A stretch of 64,000 nt of DNA from Megascapheus bottae (GCA_024803745.1 JANJXV010000016.1:45263763-45327762), one strand, 5' to 3'; positions 43,311 through 55,060 are shown, counted from the stretch's first letter. Made by a program: numbers and translations. The notes: generated from the sequence alone by a model not told the origin.

Positions 43311-43538
43311 GAACAGCACACGGCATCACAGACGGCCGCAGGCAGACACAGGGCATCACAGACGGCCGCAGGCCGACACAGGGCATCACAGACGGCCGCA
43401 GGCAGACACAGGGCATCACAGACGGCCGCAGGCCGACACAGGGCATCACAGACGGCCGCAGGCTGACAGGGCATCACAGACGGCCGCAGGCAGACACAGG
43501 GCATCACAGACGGCCGCAGGCCGACAGGGCATCACAGG
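43311..43538. repeat. 30-bp CpG-rich minisatellite, about 7.5 units
   Basis: GGCATCACAGACGGCCGCAG plus GCAGACACAG or GCCGACACAG. The two variants alternate in the first units, a 60-bp dimeric pattern, and two shorter units (GCTGACAGGGC, GCCGACAGGGC) follow. Every unit carries CGGCCG, giving a small methylatable cluster in CpG-poor surroundings. The minus-strand frame reads VCDALC(L/R)PAA. Confidence 0.95.
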
Positions 43539-45419
43539 ACAGGTGTGTGAGGACAGGGGGCTCTTGGGCAGCCATTACTCACCTGGTAGATGCAGGTGTG
43601 AAGTAAGTTAGAGAAGAGCAGGGAGGCCTGGCTGGACCGGAAGCTGGCCCTACTGTAGGAGTCTCTCCAGCAGCTGCTCTTTCTGTGCAGCAGGGACTCT
43701 CCGCCCCCGCCATGCTCCGTGAGGTCATGATACAGTGAGGTTGACTCCTGAAAACTGGGCCTCTCGCACTGGCCCCTCCTGGCTGGAATGCTGAACGTTT
43801 GGCCAGCATCTCTCCAAACCGCTTCTATGGTCACCACTCTGCTCTGGTCCAGGTGTCCAGGTGTCACTTAGGTCATCGAGTATGTACCCACTGTGTCTGG
43901 AGCATGTCACGTGACTTATCCGTGTCAACATACGTGGTCAAATTTCCATCTTGTACTTCTCACCGCTAGAATAGTGAAGTACAAGTGTAGGACATAAAAT
44001 CCACCTACGAAAGTATGCAGTGTTGCTACACTGTAGCGAACAAAGGGGAAAACCGGAAAACAGCCCCATTTCTAAGAACAAAAGAAAAATAAAACACAGG
44101 TCGATATCGTCAAGGAAGGTCAGAGCCGGGGCACTGCCAGGCAGGGGTGGAGAGATGGAAGTTGACACGCCTGCTCGTGGAGGGAAAGCACGCGCCCGCT
44201 CGTGGAGGGAAAGCTACTTGGTTTGCCCATCATGGCGCCACACATCACAGGCTCAACAAATCCCCAACATGGCGCTTTTAGACCATCCTATGAAACATCA
44301 TGTGAAACCACAGAGATCCCGGCAGACCAAAGACATCTCCAGTAAGAAAACCAAAGGTGGTGATGGCACACTCGCTGGTTTTAAAATATTCTCTAAAGTG
44401 ACAAGAACCCAAGCAGGACAGCTCTGCATTACAACAGACACACATGCAGTGGAACAGCTTGGAGCACACGAAAGCTGTGCCAAGGACACACACTGGGCAA
44501 GCGTCTCTTCAACAAAGGGTGGTCCCAGCGTGGACATTCACGTGCAGACAGGTACACAACCCTGCCTCCCACCTCACTGACACTCGAGGTGCCAGGTAGG
44601 TGGCTGACCACCACTCCTTCACGCAGCCCACGCAGGAGTCCTGTCCTGTGCAGCCACTGCTGAGGTCTCAGCTCTCCCGCCTCCCTTCTGCCTCACTGCT
44701 CTTTCCTAAATCACCTCCCGGACTGCCACTCCACCCAAGGCTAGCTCGGAGGTGCCCTCTCCAGACAAGAAGACCGGCACGTGAACCTCAACACACTGCA
44801 TGCAGGCTCTGCGGCTCCGGGCACAAAACCTGCCCGTGTTGGGAGGAAACGCTCTCTGACTGCAAGGACGCACCCTGGGGAGCGGCGCCCGTGCAGAAGC
44901 CGGATGCAAGGGCGAGGCGGGACTGCAGAACCCTGCTCACGTGGTACCCGGCCTTCGACCCAGCCGTGCGTTCCTGGGCCTAGGACTGTCTGAGGGAGTC
45001 TCCCAGAGGGAAGCGAGCGCAGCCATGTGAACCTGGGCTCCAGTGCTGCGGCGGAGTCAGGCTCGTCAACACTGTCCACAGAACAAACACGGACAGCCGA
45101 GGCCAAAGCGGGGCAAAATGAGAGCCCAGGAGAAGATACGACGCTAAATACCTTTAGTCCAGAGACACCCCGTTCCTGCCGGGGTCCCTGTCTTCAGGTC
45201 TGGCCACCATTGAACAACCCAGAGCAGCACCTGCCTCATTCTTCCTATTTTTCTCCACCATTCAATACGCAGAAGCCACACACGGATGTGTGTCTGGGCG
45301 CAGACAATGGAGGCGCGAGTCAGACCACAATTCCAGAGTGTGTGGCAATGTCTGTTTACCTGCCCCTCCTCAGACGCCATGAGGACTGAGCGAGGGCCCA
45401 CACGGCAGAGTGGCCAAAT
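43539..45419. other. single-copy DNA, no gene recognised
   Basis: About 1.9 kb. A + frame of 186 codons (44020-44580) is the longest in non-repetitive DNA here. It is Lys/Arg/Ser-rich and hydrophilic with no recognised domain, and I cannot support it as a gene. A short duplication, GCTCGTGGAGGGAAAGC, occurs twice at about 44173 and 44198. Confidence 0.35.
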
Positions 45420-45780
45420 ACAGCTTTCAGATGTTGAGTCTTTTCAAAGCAGCGCAGCGTAATTGTCCTGCAAACATTTTTGGGAATGCAGCTACTAATT
45501 AACTGCTAGTGCATCAATTAGTTATAATAGCTGTAATAATACACACACACGGGCGCGGGGCTTCATGCTGCTGTGCCTGGCTGTACACCGGTGAGCACTG
45601 CTTTAAGTCTTTCCTTTGAAGACGTAAGTTAATAATTTATTCCTAATGACTGGAGTCTTTCTTGCTTTTCTGGTACACGGGGCATTGAAATGATTGGAAG
45701 AAATGATGCTATCAACATGATTTTGTTTCAAAGAAAACTTTCAGCATGCAGACCAACCTTTTTATGTTGTTTCTGTTCTC
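45420..45780. promoter_or_regulatory. candidate conserved noncoding element
   Basis: AT-rich unique DNA: GCAGCTACTAATTAACTGC, GCATCAATTAGTTATAATAG, GTAATAATACACACAC, AAGTTAATAATTTATTCC and CCTAATGACTGG. SOX-like TTCAAAGAAAAC and AAAGCAGCGCAGCG occur at its edges. A short (AC)n and a CpG-bearing GGGCGCGGGGC split it at about 45540-45560. Confidence 0.45.
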
Positions 45781-47149
45781 AGTGGCTGGTGTCCCACGAA
45801 CTCAGCCACCTCAAAGCCTTCGGAAAGACGTTGCAGAGCTGAACACAGGGGGAGAGTGATCATTTCTTTGATTGGGTATTTCATGAAAATTTAGTTCTAT
45901 CTTCTGCAGTATCTACAAATTCATATAAAATATACATACTCTACGCGAGCAGGTAAGCCCCCCGGGCATAGGCGTGTTTGGGCACGCGTCCCTAAGTTGT
46001 CAGTGTGTTGCAGCCATGTAGACGGGAACACTGTGCCGAAGAGCCCTGACCTCTGTGGACAGGCTTTCTCTGGATGGGTCTCCATGTGTGTCACCTCGTG
46101 CTGAGATCGGAGACCCCAGCATCTCCCGGCGGTCCTGAGGGAAGGGGGTGGCTTCAGTGCAGGAGCAGGCCTGGACTCCCAATCGTGGGCCAGGGGACCG
46201 CATGCGGCCTAGCCTTTTCCCCAGCATGCCCGCTGGCTACGCGGCTCTGGTACCCTGTGCTCTCTCCAGTGTTGAGAATAACCCAAGCTGCACGCGCAGA
46301 GCAATGTAGATGTAGATGGCACAGCTTTCTTCAGGAGAGCTGAGAGGACACTGGTGCGGGGTACCTGCTGGCATGCCCTGGAGACTCCCTCACAGAGACA
46401 TCACCAGCCACCATGCCCAGCTCCGTGCCTGCTCAGGCGGGCATCAGAACTATGGACTGGAGACGTGAGAACAGAGGGGAAAGAGGAATGGGCCAGGCAG
46501 TGCCATTGTCATGAGATGGGGCTCTGGGCATAGCCCTGCATGCTGGGGACACAAGCTGGGGTCATGCCTGGGCCCCAGCAGACCTAGCGGTGTCCCCACT
46601 TCCCACGCTGGGATGCGATGGGCTCCAGGGGCTGGAAGCTGGCAGATGGCATTCTCAGCAGGACCAGGAGGTTTTGCTACCTGCTTTCTCCCTGAGGAAA
46701 TGGCCCCCCAAGAAATGCCGTGTGGTTCCCCAGTAACTCTAAGGAATCTGAACTTTTCAATTAAGATTATCCCTCAGCCCCCATCTGGAATGCACAGCTG
46801 TTCTGAGGGTTAACATTTGAGGATTATGAATGTGTTTTTCCTGGAGTGAGGAGAGCCATTAACTTCTGCCAGTCACAGATCGGGGCTGCGATGGGGGCCC
46901 GGGCCTGGGACTCCACCAGGACAGAGTGCTCACCTGGAACGAAAGTGGATCCAGAGCCACGCCGGGCATGGCTGCCACGGCGTGTGGCTCTGTGGCGGCC
47001 TCAGACACTGCTGAATCCAGAGCCCTGATCTTCCCTTTGATGTGAGAAGACATTAAAGCCGGGTCTCATTAGATAAACGGGTTCTGGTGCGAGGTCCAGG
47101 GAGAGGCTCTGGCTCCTTTGTCAACACTGAATGGCCACAGCGGGCAGCT
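45781..47149. other. single-copy DNA, no gene recognised
   Basis: GC-moderate with frames up to 100 codons, none recognised. 46735-46860 is a small AT-rich island containing CAATTAAGATTATCCC and CTGGAATGCACAG (TEAD-like), and may be a short noncoding element. Confidence 0.35.
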
Positions 47150-47500
47150 CCGTGCACACAATTGATTTCAAGCAGAGTTTTGTCTGAAAGATGCTTCTAG
47201 ATTATGGCAGGAAAGCATTCTGTAATCCCCCTGCCAGTGCAGTTATGTTTAACAGACATGCAGCTCTTATCGCTGATTGATAACACTTAGCTCAAAACAT
47301 ATTTCAGCTTTGGGAATGTCAATATTTTGCCTCGGAGTGAAGGTGACCTGCCCCACGTGTCCGCTGTGCTCGTGGTTTGCTGGTGAATTGGTGAGGGTGC
47401 CTGTGCGGCAGGCTGCTATGGATTTGCTATCTTAGCCTGAAGTGTTGGCTGCTGATTATGTGATTAAATCAATAATCATTTCTGCTTGGATCTCGCGCTT
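47150..47500. promoter_or_regulatory. candidate conserved noncoding element
   Basis: AT-rich unique block with CACAATTGATTTCAAGC, ATCGCTGATTGATAACAC (PBX/MEIS-like plus GATA), TGTAATCCCCCTGCC and ATGTGATTAAATCAATAATC. It is flanked by GC-rich DNA on both sides. No recognisable coding frame is present. Confidence 0.45.
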
Positions 47501-48179
47501 CCCAGCTCATCCCCGGGTCCACCACACAAAGCAGAATACTGGCCATGCTGGACCAACTGAGTGGCCAGTTTGGGGGGGGGGTCTCTTTGTTGAGGGCTGG
47601 GGTTCAGGAGAGGATGAGAGCCACGGCCGGCAGACAGACAAGCATGGCCTGGGTGCAGGGAAGGGCGTGTGGCGGGGGTGGGGGCAGGCTAGGGGATCAA
47701 TGTCTGTCTACCAGGAGTCCCAGCCTTTCCAGAACCTTCCCCACCGCAGACATCTGTCCGCCGGGCAGGGTCTCACCTGCCCACCGAGGCATCTGTGCCG
47801 CGGGCGGTGTGTGGAGCCGCTGGCACCTCTTCTGTGGGCACCACCGCTGTTGCAGCAGGACGTGCGGGGCAGCCTCTGGGCTCCCCCAGAAAGCAGGTTT
47901 CCCGCTGAGCACAGGTCACAGCACAAAGCATAGAAGTGTGGTTTGTCCTGGCTCCCAGGAGGACCTCGGCTGCGCTCCTCCACCCACCTCCAGCCCCAGA
48001 AAACGGGGGCCTGGGCCTTTCCTCCAGCCACTGGGCTGCAGCAGGGACATTGGGGACAGTGGGTGGGAAGCACTAGAACATCTGGGGGGTCACGTTGTCG
48101 GTTTCCACGGGCACAGGACGGCGCTGGGCCAATGCTCAGCCTGAGGAAGGCTCACACCACCGCGGACAACAACCGGGAT
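47501..48179. other. GC-rich single-copy DNA
   Basis: A G10 run near 47572 and frames to 199 codons without recognised domains. No exon structure is visible. Confidence 0.35.
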
Positions 48180-48420
48180 AATCGATTCTTTTAAACAACC
48201 AATGGCTCCTACTGATGTTAAATATTACTTAAAAAAGTAAGACAGCCCCAGGGATTGTGTTGTCAGCTTGTTGGTAAAAGGCAAGCTTCCTGAGGCTCTT
48301 ACACTGAGAGCCAACGCGGCATTTGTTACGCGTATGCAATTGTAATTGTAATTACTATTTATCTATTGGGAATTGGGCTTTTTAAAAAGAGGATTGTTTT
48401 GTTAAAAGAGTGGGTAAGGA
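48180..48420. promoter_or_regulatory. candidate conserved noncoding element
   Basis: AT-rich unique sequence with CAACCAATGGC (CCAAT/Y-box-like), ATGTTAAATATTAC, ATGCAATTGTAATTGTAATT (three overlapping homeodomain cores at about 48335) and GAGGATTGTTTTG. It lies just upstream of the 34/35-bp array. Confidence 0.45.
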
Positions 48421-48651
48421 GGGAGAGGGCATTCTGCTTCCGGAGCACAGCCAAACTGCCACTATGCTGACGCACCGAGGGCACTGGTGGGCAGTGCCAG
48501 CTCGGAAGCAGGAGTCCCTCTGGGAGCTGGGGACACGCAGCCTGTGTGCTGCTCTGCAGGAATCTGGCCCTTCAGCTACTCACTGCCTGATGTTGCCATA
48601 AAAGCAGAGGGCAATTCAATGGCTGCTGCAGAACACTACCTGAGTCGAGCT

Positions 48652-50765
48652 CCAGCGCCCACACCTCCTGTACCCACAGCTACAGCCCAGCTTCCACACC
48701 TCCTGTACCCCAGCCACAGCCCAGCGTCCACACCTCCTGTACCCCAGCCACAGCCCAGCGTCCACACCTCCTGTACCCACAGCCACAGCCCAGCATCCAC
48801 ACCTCCTGTACCCACAGACACAGCCCAGCATCCACACCTCCTGTACCACAGCCACAGCCCAGCGTCCACACCTCCTGTACCCACAGACACAGCCCAGCCT
48901 CCACACCTTCTGTACCCCAGCCACAGCCCAGCGTCTACACCTCCTGTACCACAGCCACAGCCCAGCGTCCACACCTCCTGTACCCACAGCCACAGCCCAG
49001 CCTCCACAACTCCTGTACCCACAGCCACAGCCCAGCGTCCACACCTCCTGTACCCACAGACACAGCCCAGACTCCACACCTCCTGTACCCACAGCCACAG
49101 CCCAGCGTCCACACCTCCTGTACCACAGCCACAGCCCAGCGTCCACACCTCCTGTACCCACAGACACAGCCCAGCATCCACACCTCCTGTACCACAGCCA
49201 CAGCCCAGCGTCCACACCTCCTGTACCCACAACCACAGCCCAGCCTCCACACCTCCTGTACCCACAGCCACAGCCCAGCGTCCACACCTCCTGTACCACA
49301 GCCACAGCCCAGCGTCCACACCTCCTGTACCCACAACCACAGCCCAGCATCCACACCTCCTGTACCCACAGCCACAGCCCAGCGTCCACACCTCCTGTAC
49401 CCACAGCCACAGCCCAGCATCCACACCTCCTGTACCCACAGACACAGCGCAGCATCCACACCTCCTGTACCACAGCCACAGCCCAGCGTCCACACCTCCT
49501 GTACCACAGCCACAGCCCAGCGTCCACACCTCCTGTACCACAGCCACAGCCCAGCGTCCACGCCTCCTGTACCACAGCCACAGCCCAGCGTCCACACCTC
49601 CTGTACCCACAGCCACAGCCCAGCGTCCACGCCTCCTGTACCCACAGCCACAGCCCAGCGTCCATGCCTCCTGTACCCACAGACACAGCCCAGCATCCAC
49701 AACTCCTGTACCCACAGCCACAGCCCAGCGTCCACGCCTCCTGTACCACAGCCACAGCCCAGCATCCACAACTCCTGTACCCACAGCCACAGCCCAGCGT
49801 CCACGCCTCCTGTACCCACAGACACAGCCCAGCGTCCACAACTCCTGTACCCACAGCCACAGCCCAGCGTCCACGCCTCCTGTACCACAGCCACAGCCCA
49901 GCGTCCACACCTCCTGTACCCACAGACACAGCCCAGCGTCCACGCCTCCTGTACCACAGCCACAGCCCAGCGTCCACACCTCCTGTACCCACAGCCACAG
50001 CCCAGCGTCCACACCTCCTGTACCCACAGCCACAGCCCAGCGTCCACACCTCCTGTACTCACAGCCACAGCCCAGCGTCCACACCTCCTGTATCCACAGC
50101 CACAGCCCAGCGTCCACACCTCCTGTACCCACAGCCACAGCCCAGCGTCCACACCTCCTGTACCCACAGCCACAGCCCAGCGTCCACACCTCCTGTACCC
50201 ACAGCCACAGCCCAGCGTCCACACCTCCTGTACCCACAGCCACAGCCCAGCGTCCACACCTCCTGTACCCACAGCCACAGCCTAACGTCCACACCTCCTG
50301 TACCCACAGCCACAGCTCAGCGTCCACACCTCCTGTACCCACAGCCACAGCCCAGCATCCACACCTCCTGTACCACAGACACAGCCCAGCATCCACACCT
50401 CCTGTACCCACAGCCACAGCTCAGCGTCCACACCTCCTGTACCCACAGCCACAGCCCAGCATCCACACCTCCTGTACCCACAGCCACAGCTCAACGTCCA
50501 CACCTCCTGTACCCACAGCCACAGCCCAGCGTCCACACCTCCTGTACCCACAGCCACAGCCCAGCGTCCACACCTCCTGTACCCATAGCCACAGCCCAGC
50601 CTCCACACCTCCTGTACCCACAGCCACAGCCCAGCGTCCACACATCCTGTACCCACAGCCACAGCCCAGCGTCCACACCTCCTGTACCCACAGCTACAGC
50701 CCAGCCTCCGTGCCTCCTGTACCCATAGCCACAGCCCAGCGCCCGTGCCTCCTGTACCCACAGCT
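48652..50765. repeat. 34/35-bp minisatellite, about 61 units
   Basis: Unit: CAGCCCAGCGTCCACACCTC then CTGTACCCACAGCCA (35 bp), with 34-bp units where CCCACAG becomes CCACAG. Variants: GCATCC/GCGTCC/GCCTCC, CACGCC/CACACC and GACACAG/GCCACAG. The mixed lengths cycle all frames, yet a + frame of 825 codons (48487-50964) and minus frames of 477 and 593 codons stay open because no stop can form. From about 49975 to 50280 units are nearly identical, the youngest part. Confidence 0.96.
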
Positions 50766-50926
50766 CACCCCAGACCACAGCTGTGTCCCAGCACAAGGTG
50801 GCTATCCTGCCCTGTATCCCTGGCATGATCCTACCATAGTTGCATGTATAATAAGAAGCCTCCCTATCATTTTGCACAATGATAGCAGTGATTCACATTC
50901 CCTCCCAAACGCCTTAACTCGCATCT
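50766..50926. other. unique spacer between two arrays, with 22-bp palindrome
   Basis: A 160-bp unique bridge separates unrelated minisatellites. At 50864-50885 lies a near-perfect 22-bp inverted repeat: arms CTATCATT and AATGATAG around TTGCAC, one mismatch pair. Its centre TTTGCACAAT is C/EBP-like and its arms are GATA-like. Confidence 0.7.
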
Positions 50927-53900
50927 TTGATGCCAGGGTGAGGTGGTTCTCATGGTGTTGTTGAGTTAATGATACCAGGGTGAGGTGGTTCTCACGGTGT
51001 TGTTGAGTTGATGATACCAGGGTGAGGTGGTTCTCATGGTGTTGTTAGGTTGATGATGCCAGGGTGAGGTGGTTCTCATGGTATTGTTGAGTTGATACCA
51101 GGGTGAGATGGTTCTCATGGTGTTGTTGAGTTGATGATGCCAGCGTGAGGTGGTTCTCACGGTGTTGTTGAGTTGATACCAGGGTGAGGTGGTTCTCATG
51201 GTGTTGTTGAGTTGATGATACCAGGGTGAGGTGGTTCTCATGGTGTTGTTGAGTTGATGATGCCAGCATGAGGTGGTTCTCACGGTGTTGTTGAGTTGAT
51301 ACCAGGGTGAGGTGGTTTTCATGGTGTTGTTGAGTTGATGATGCCAGGGTGAGGTGGTTCTCATGGTATTGTTGAGTTGATACCAGGGTGAGGTGGTTCT
51401 CATGGTGTTGAGTTGATGATGCCAGGGTGAGGTGGTTCTCATGGTGTTGTTGAGTTGATGATACCAGGGTGAGGTGGTTCTCATGGTGTTGTTGAGTTGA
51501 TGATGCCAGGGTGAGGTGGTTCTCATGGTGTTGTTGAGTTGATGATGCCAGGGTGAGGTGGTTCTCATGGTGTTGTTGAGTTGATGATACCAGGGTGAGG
51601 TGGTTCTCATGGTGTTGTTGAGTTGATGCCAGGGTGAGGTGGTTCTCGTCGTGCTCTCAACTTCATGAGGTGGTCCTCGTGGTGGTGTTGACTTGTTGTC
51701 AGGATGAGGTGGTTCTCATGGTGTTGTTGAGTTGATGATGCCAGGGTGAGGTGGTTCTCATGGTGTTGTTGAGTTGATGACACCAGGGTGAGGTGGTTCT
51801 CATGGTGTTGTTGAATTGATGATACCAGGGTGAGGTGGTTCTCGTGGTGTTGTTGAGTTGATGATCCCAGGGTGAGGTGGTTCTCATGGTGTTGTTGAGT
51901 TGATGATACCAGGGTGAGGTGGTTCTCGTGGTGTTGTTGAGTTGATGATACCAGGGTGAGGTGGTTCTCATGGCATTGTTGAGTTCATGATGCCAGGGTG
52001 AGGTGGTTCTCATGGTGTTGATGACTTGATCCCAGGGTGAGGTGGTTCTCATGGTGTTGTTGAGTTGATGCCAAGGTGAGGTGGTTCTCATGGTGTTGAT
52101 GACTTGATACCAGGGTGAGGTGGTTCTTATGGTCTTATTGAGTTGATACCAGGGTGAGGTGGTTCTCATGGTGATGTTGAGTTCATGATGCCAGGGTGAG
52201 GTGGTTCTTATGGTGTTGTTGAGTTGATGATGCCAGGGTGAGGTGGTTCTCATGGTGTTGTTGAGTTGATGATACCAGGGTGAGGTGGTTCTCATGGTGT
52301 TGTTGAGTTGATGATACCAGGTTGAGGTGGTTCTCATGGTGTTGTTGAATTGATGAAGCCAGGGTGAGGTGGTTCTCATGGTGTTGATGACTTGATGCCA
52401 GGGTGAGGTGGGTCTCATGGTGTTATTGAGTTGATGATGCCAGGGTGAGGTGGTTCTCATGGTGTTATTGAGTTGATGATGCCAGGGTGAGGTGGGTCTC
52501 ATGGTGTTATTGAGTTGATGATGCCAGGGTGAGGTGGTTCTCATGGTGTTGATGACTTGATGCCAGGGTGAGGTGGGTCTCATGGTGTTATTGAGTTGAT
52601 GATGCCAGGGTGAGATGGGTCTCATGGTGTTATTGAGTTGATGATGCCAGGGTGAGGTGGTTCTCATGGTGTTGATGACTTGATGCCAGGGTGAGGTGGT
52701 TCTCATGGTGTTATTGAGTTGATGATGCCATGGTGAGGTGGTTCTCATGGTGTTGTTGAGTTGATGATGCCAGGGTGAGGTGGTTCTCATGGTGTTGTTG
52801 AGTTGATGCCAGGATGAGGTGGTTCTCATGGTGTTGGTGACTTGATACCAGGGTGAGGTGGTTCTCATGGTGTTGTTGAGTTGATGATGCCAGGGTGAGG
52901 TGGTTCTCATGGTGTTATTGAGTTGATGATGCCAGGGTGAGGTGGTTCTCATGGTGTTATTGAGTTGATGATGCCAGGGTGAGGTGGTTCTCATGGTGTT
53001 GTTGAGTTGATGCCAGGATGAGGTGGTTCTCATGGTGTTGGTGACTTGATACCAGGGTGAGGTGGTTCTCATGGTGTTGTTGAGTTGATGATGCCAGGGT
53101 GAAGTGGTTCTCGTGGTGTTGTTGAGTTGATGATACCAGGGTGAGGTGGTTCTCATGGTGTTGTTGAGTTGATGATGCCAGGGTGAGGTGGTTCTGGTCG
53201 TGCTCTCGACTTCATGAGGTGGTGCTCGTGGTGGTGTTGACTTGTTGTCAGGATGAGGTGGTTCTCGTGGTGTTGTTGAGTTGATGATACCAGGGTGAGG
53301 TGGCTGTCATGGTGTTGTTGAGTTGATGATACCAGGGTGAGGTGGTTCTCATGGTGTTGTTGAGCTGATGATGCCAGGATGAGGTGGTTCTCATGGTGTT
53401 GTTGAGTTGATGATACCAGGGTGAGGTGGTTCTCATGGTGTTTTTGAGTTGTTGACAGGGTGAGGTGGTTCTCGTCGTGCTCTCGACTTCTTGAGGTGGT
53501 CCTCGTGGTGGTGTTGACTTGTTTTCAGGATGAGGTGGTTCTTATGGTGTTGTTGAGTTCATGATGCCTGTGTGAGGAGGTTCTCATGGTGTTGTTGAGT
53601 TGATGATGCCAGGGTGAGGTGGTTCTCGTCGTGCTCTCGACTTCATGAGGTGGTCCTCGTGGTGGTGTTGACTTGTTGTCAGGATGAGGTGGTTCTCATG
53701 GTGTTGTTGAGTTGATGATGCCAGTATGAGAGGTTCTCATGCTGTTGTTGAGTTGGTGATGCCAGGGTGAGGTGGTTCTCGTCGTGCTCTCAACTTCATG
53801 AGGTGGTCCTCGTGGTGGTGTTGACTTGTTGTCAGGATGAGGTGGTTCTCGTGGTGTTGTTGAGTTGATGATGCCAGGTGAGGTGGTTCTCATGGTGTTG

Positions 53901-55060
53901 TTGTGTTGATGATACCAGGGTGAGGTGGTTCTCATGGTGTTGTTGAGTTGATGACACCAGGGTGAGGTGGCTCTCATGGTGTTGTTGAGTTGATGACTCC
54001 AGGGTGAGGTGGTTCTCATGGTATTGTTGAGTTGATGACACCAGGATGAGGTGGTTCTCATGGTGTTGTTGAGTTCATGACACCAGGGTGAGGTGGTTCT
54101 CATGGTGTTGTTGAGTTGATGATGCCAGGGTGAGGTAGTTCTCATGGTGTTGTTGAGTTGATGATGCCAGGGTGAGGTGGTTCTCGTCGTGCTCTCGACT
54201 TCATGAGGTGGTCCTCGTGGTGGTGTTGACTTGTTGTCAGGATGAGGTGGTTCTCATGGTGTTGTTGAGTTGATGATGCCAGTATGAGAGGTTCTCATGC
54301 TGTTGTTGAGTTGGTGATGCCAGGGTGAGGTGGTTCTCGTCGTGCTCTCAACTTCATGAGGTGGTCCTCGTGGTGGTGTTGACTTGTTGTCAGGATGAGG
54401 TGGTTCTCGTGGTGTTGTTGAGTTGATGATGCCAGGTGAGGTGGTTCTCATGGTGTTGTTGTGTTGATGATACCAGGGTGAGGTGGTTCTCATGGTGTTG
54501 TTGAGTTGATGACACCAGGGTGAGGTGGCTCTCATGGTGTTGTTGAGTTGATGACTCCAGGGTGAGGTGGTTCTCATGGTGTTGTTGAGTTGATGACACC
54601 AGGATGAGGTGGTTCTCATGGTGTTGTTGAGTTCATGACACCAGGGTGAGGTGGTTCTCATGGTGTTGTTGAGTTGATGATGCCAGGGTGAGGTAGTTCT
54701 CATGGTGTTGTTGAGTTGATGATGCCAGGATGAGGTGGTTCTCATCGTGCTCTCGACTTCATGAGGTGGTCCTCGTGGTGGTGTTGCCTTGTTGTCAGGA
54801 TGAGGTGGTCCTCGTGGTGGTGTTGACTTGTTGTCAGGATGAGGTGGTCCTCGTGGTGGTGTTGACTTGTTGTCAGGATGCGGTGGTCCTCGTGGTGGTG
54901 TTGACTTGTTGTCAGGATGAGGTGGTCCTCGTGGTGGTGTTGACTTGTTGTCAGGATGAGGTGGTCCTCGTGGTGGTGTTGACTTGTTGTCAGGATGAGG
55001 TGGTCCTCGTGGTGGTGTTGACTTGTTGTCAGGATGAGGTGGTCCTCGTGGTGTTCCTGA
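50927..55060. repeat. composite 42/39-bp minisatellite, about 100 units
   Basis: The main unit is 42 bp: ATGGTGTTGTTGAGTTGATG, ATGCCAGGGTGAGGTGGTTC, TC; 36-bp and 40-bp length variants are frequent. A second unit, 39 bp (GTGGTCCTCGTGGTGGTGTT, GACTTGTTGTCAGGATGAG), forms a pure block at 54770-55050. It also appears as single modules preceded by GTCGTGCTCTC near 51650, 53200, 53480, 53630, 53780, 54190 and 54340. Both periods are multiples of three; minus frames of 485 and 425 codons repeat MRTTSPWHHQLNNT. A 558-bp segment is tandemly duplicated. I find no supporting gene structure. Confidence 0.96.
53583..54720. repeat. 558-bp tandem duplication inside the array
   Basis: Rare marker CCAGTATGAGAGG occurs at 53721 and 54279, exactly 558 bp apart. 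The surrounding unit order, including the GTCGTGCTCTC modules and the 1-bp-short GCCAGGTGAGG unit, matches across both copies. I noticed only one substitution (GGTATTG at about 54023 versus GGTGTTG). This is a very recent duplication or an assembly artefact. Confidence 0.9.

Noticed and set aside
44020..44580. 186-codon + frame in unique DNA as a gene
   Set aside because: No recognisable domain, no evident exon boundaries, Lys/Arg/Ser-rich random-like composition. Protein homology search and RNA-seq would be needed to revive it.
48487..50964. 825-codon + frame and 477/593-codon minus frames over the 34/35-bp array
   Set aside because: Open on both strands for compositional reasons. Units of 34 and 35 bp shift frame, so there is no codon-level constraint.
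51699..53156. 485-codon minus frame repeating MRTTSPWHHQLNNT
   Set aside because: A 42-bp unit without stops explains it. Length variants (36 and 40 bp) and alternative open frames are present, and there is no upstream gene structure.
834..55060. CRISPR-like array (regular repeats)
   Set aside because: Repeats are directly adjacent and lack unique spacers. The DNA is mammalian with SINEs and L1, and there are no cas genes.
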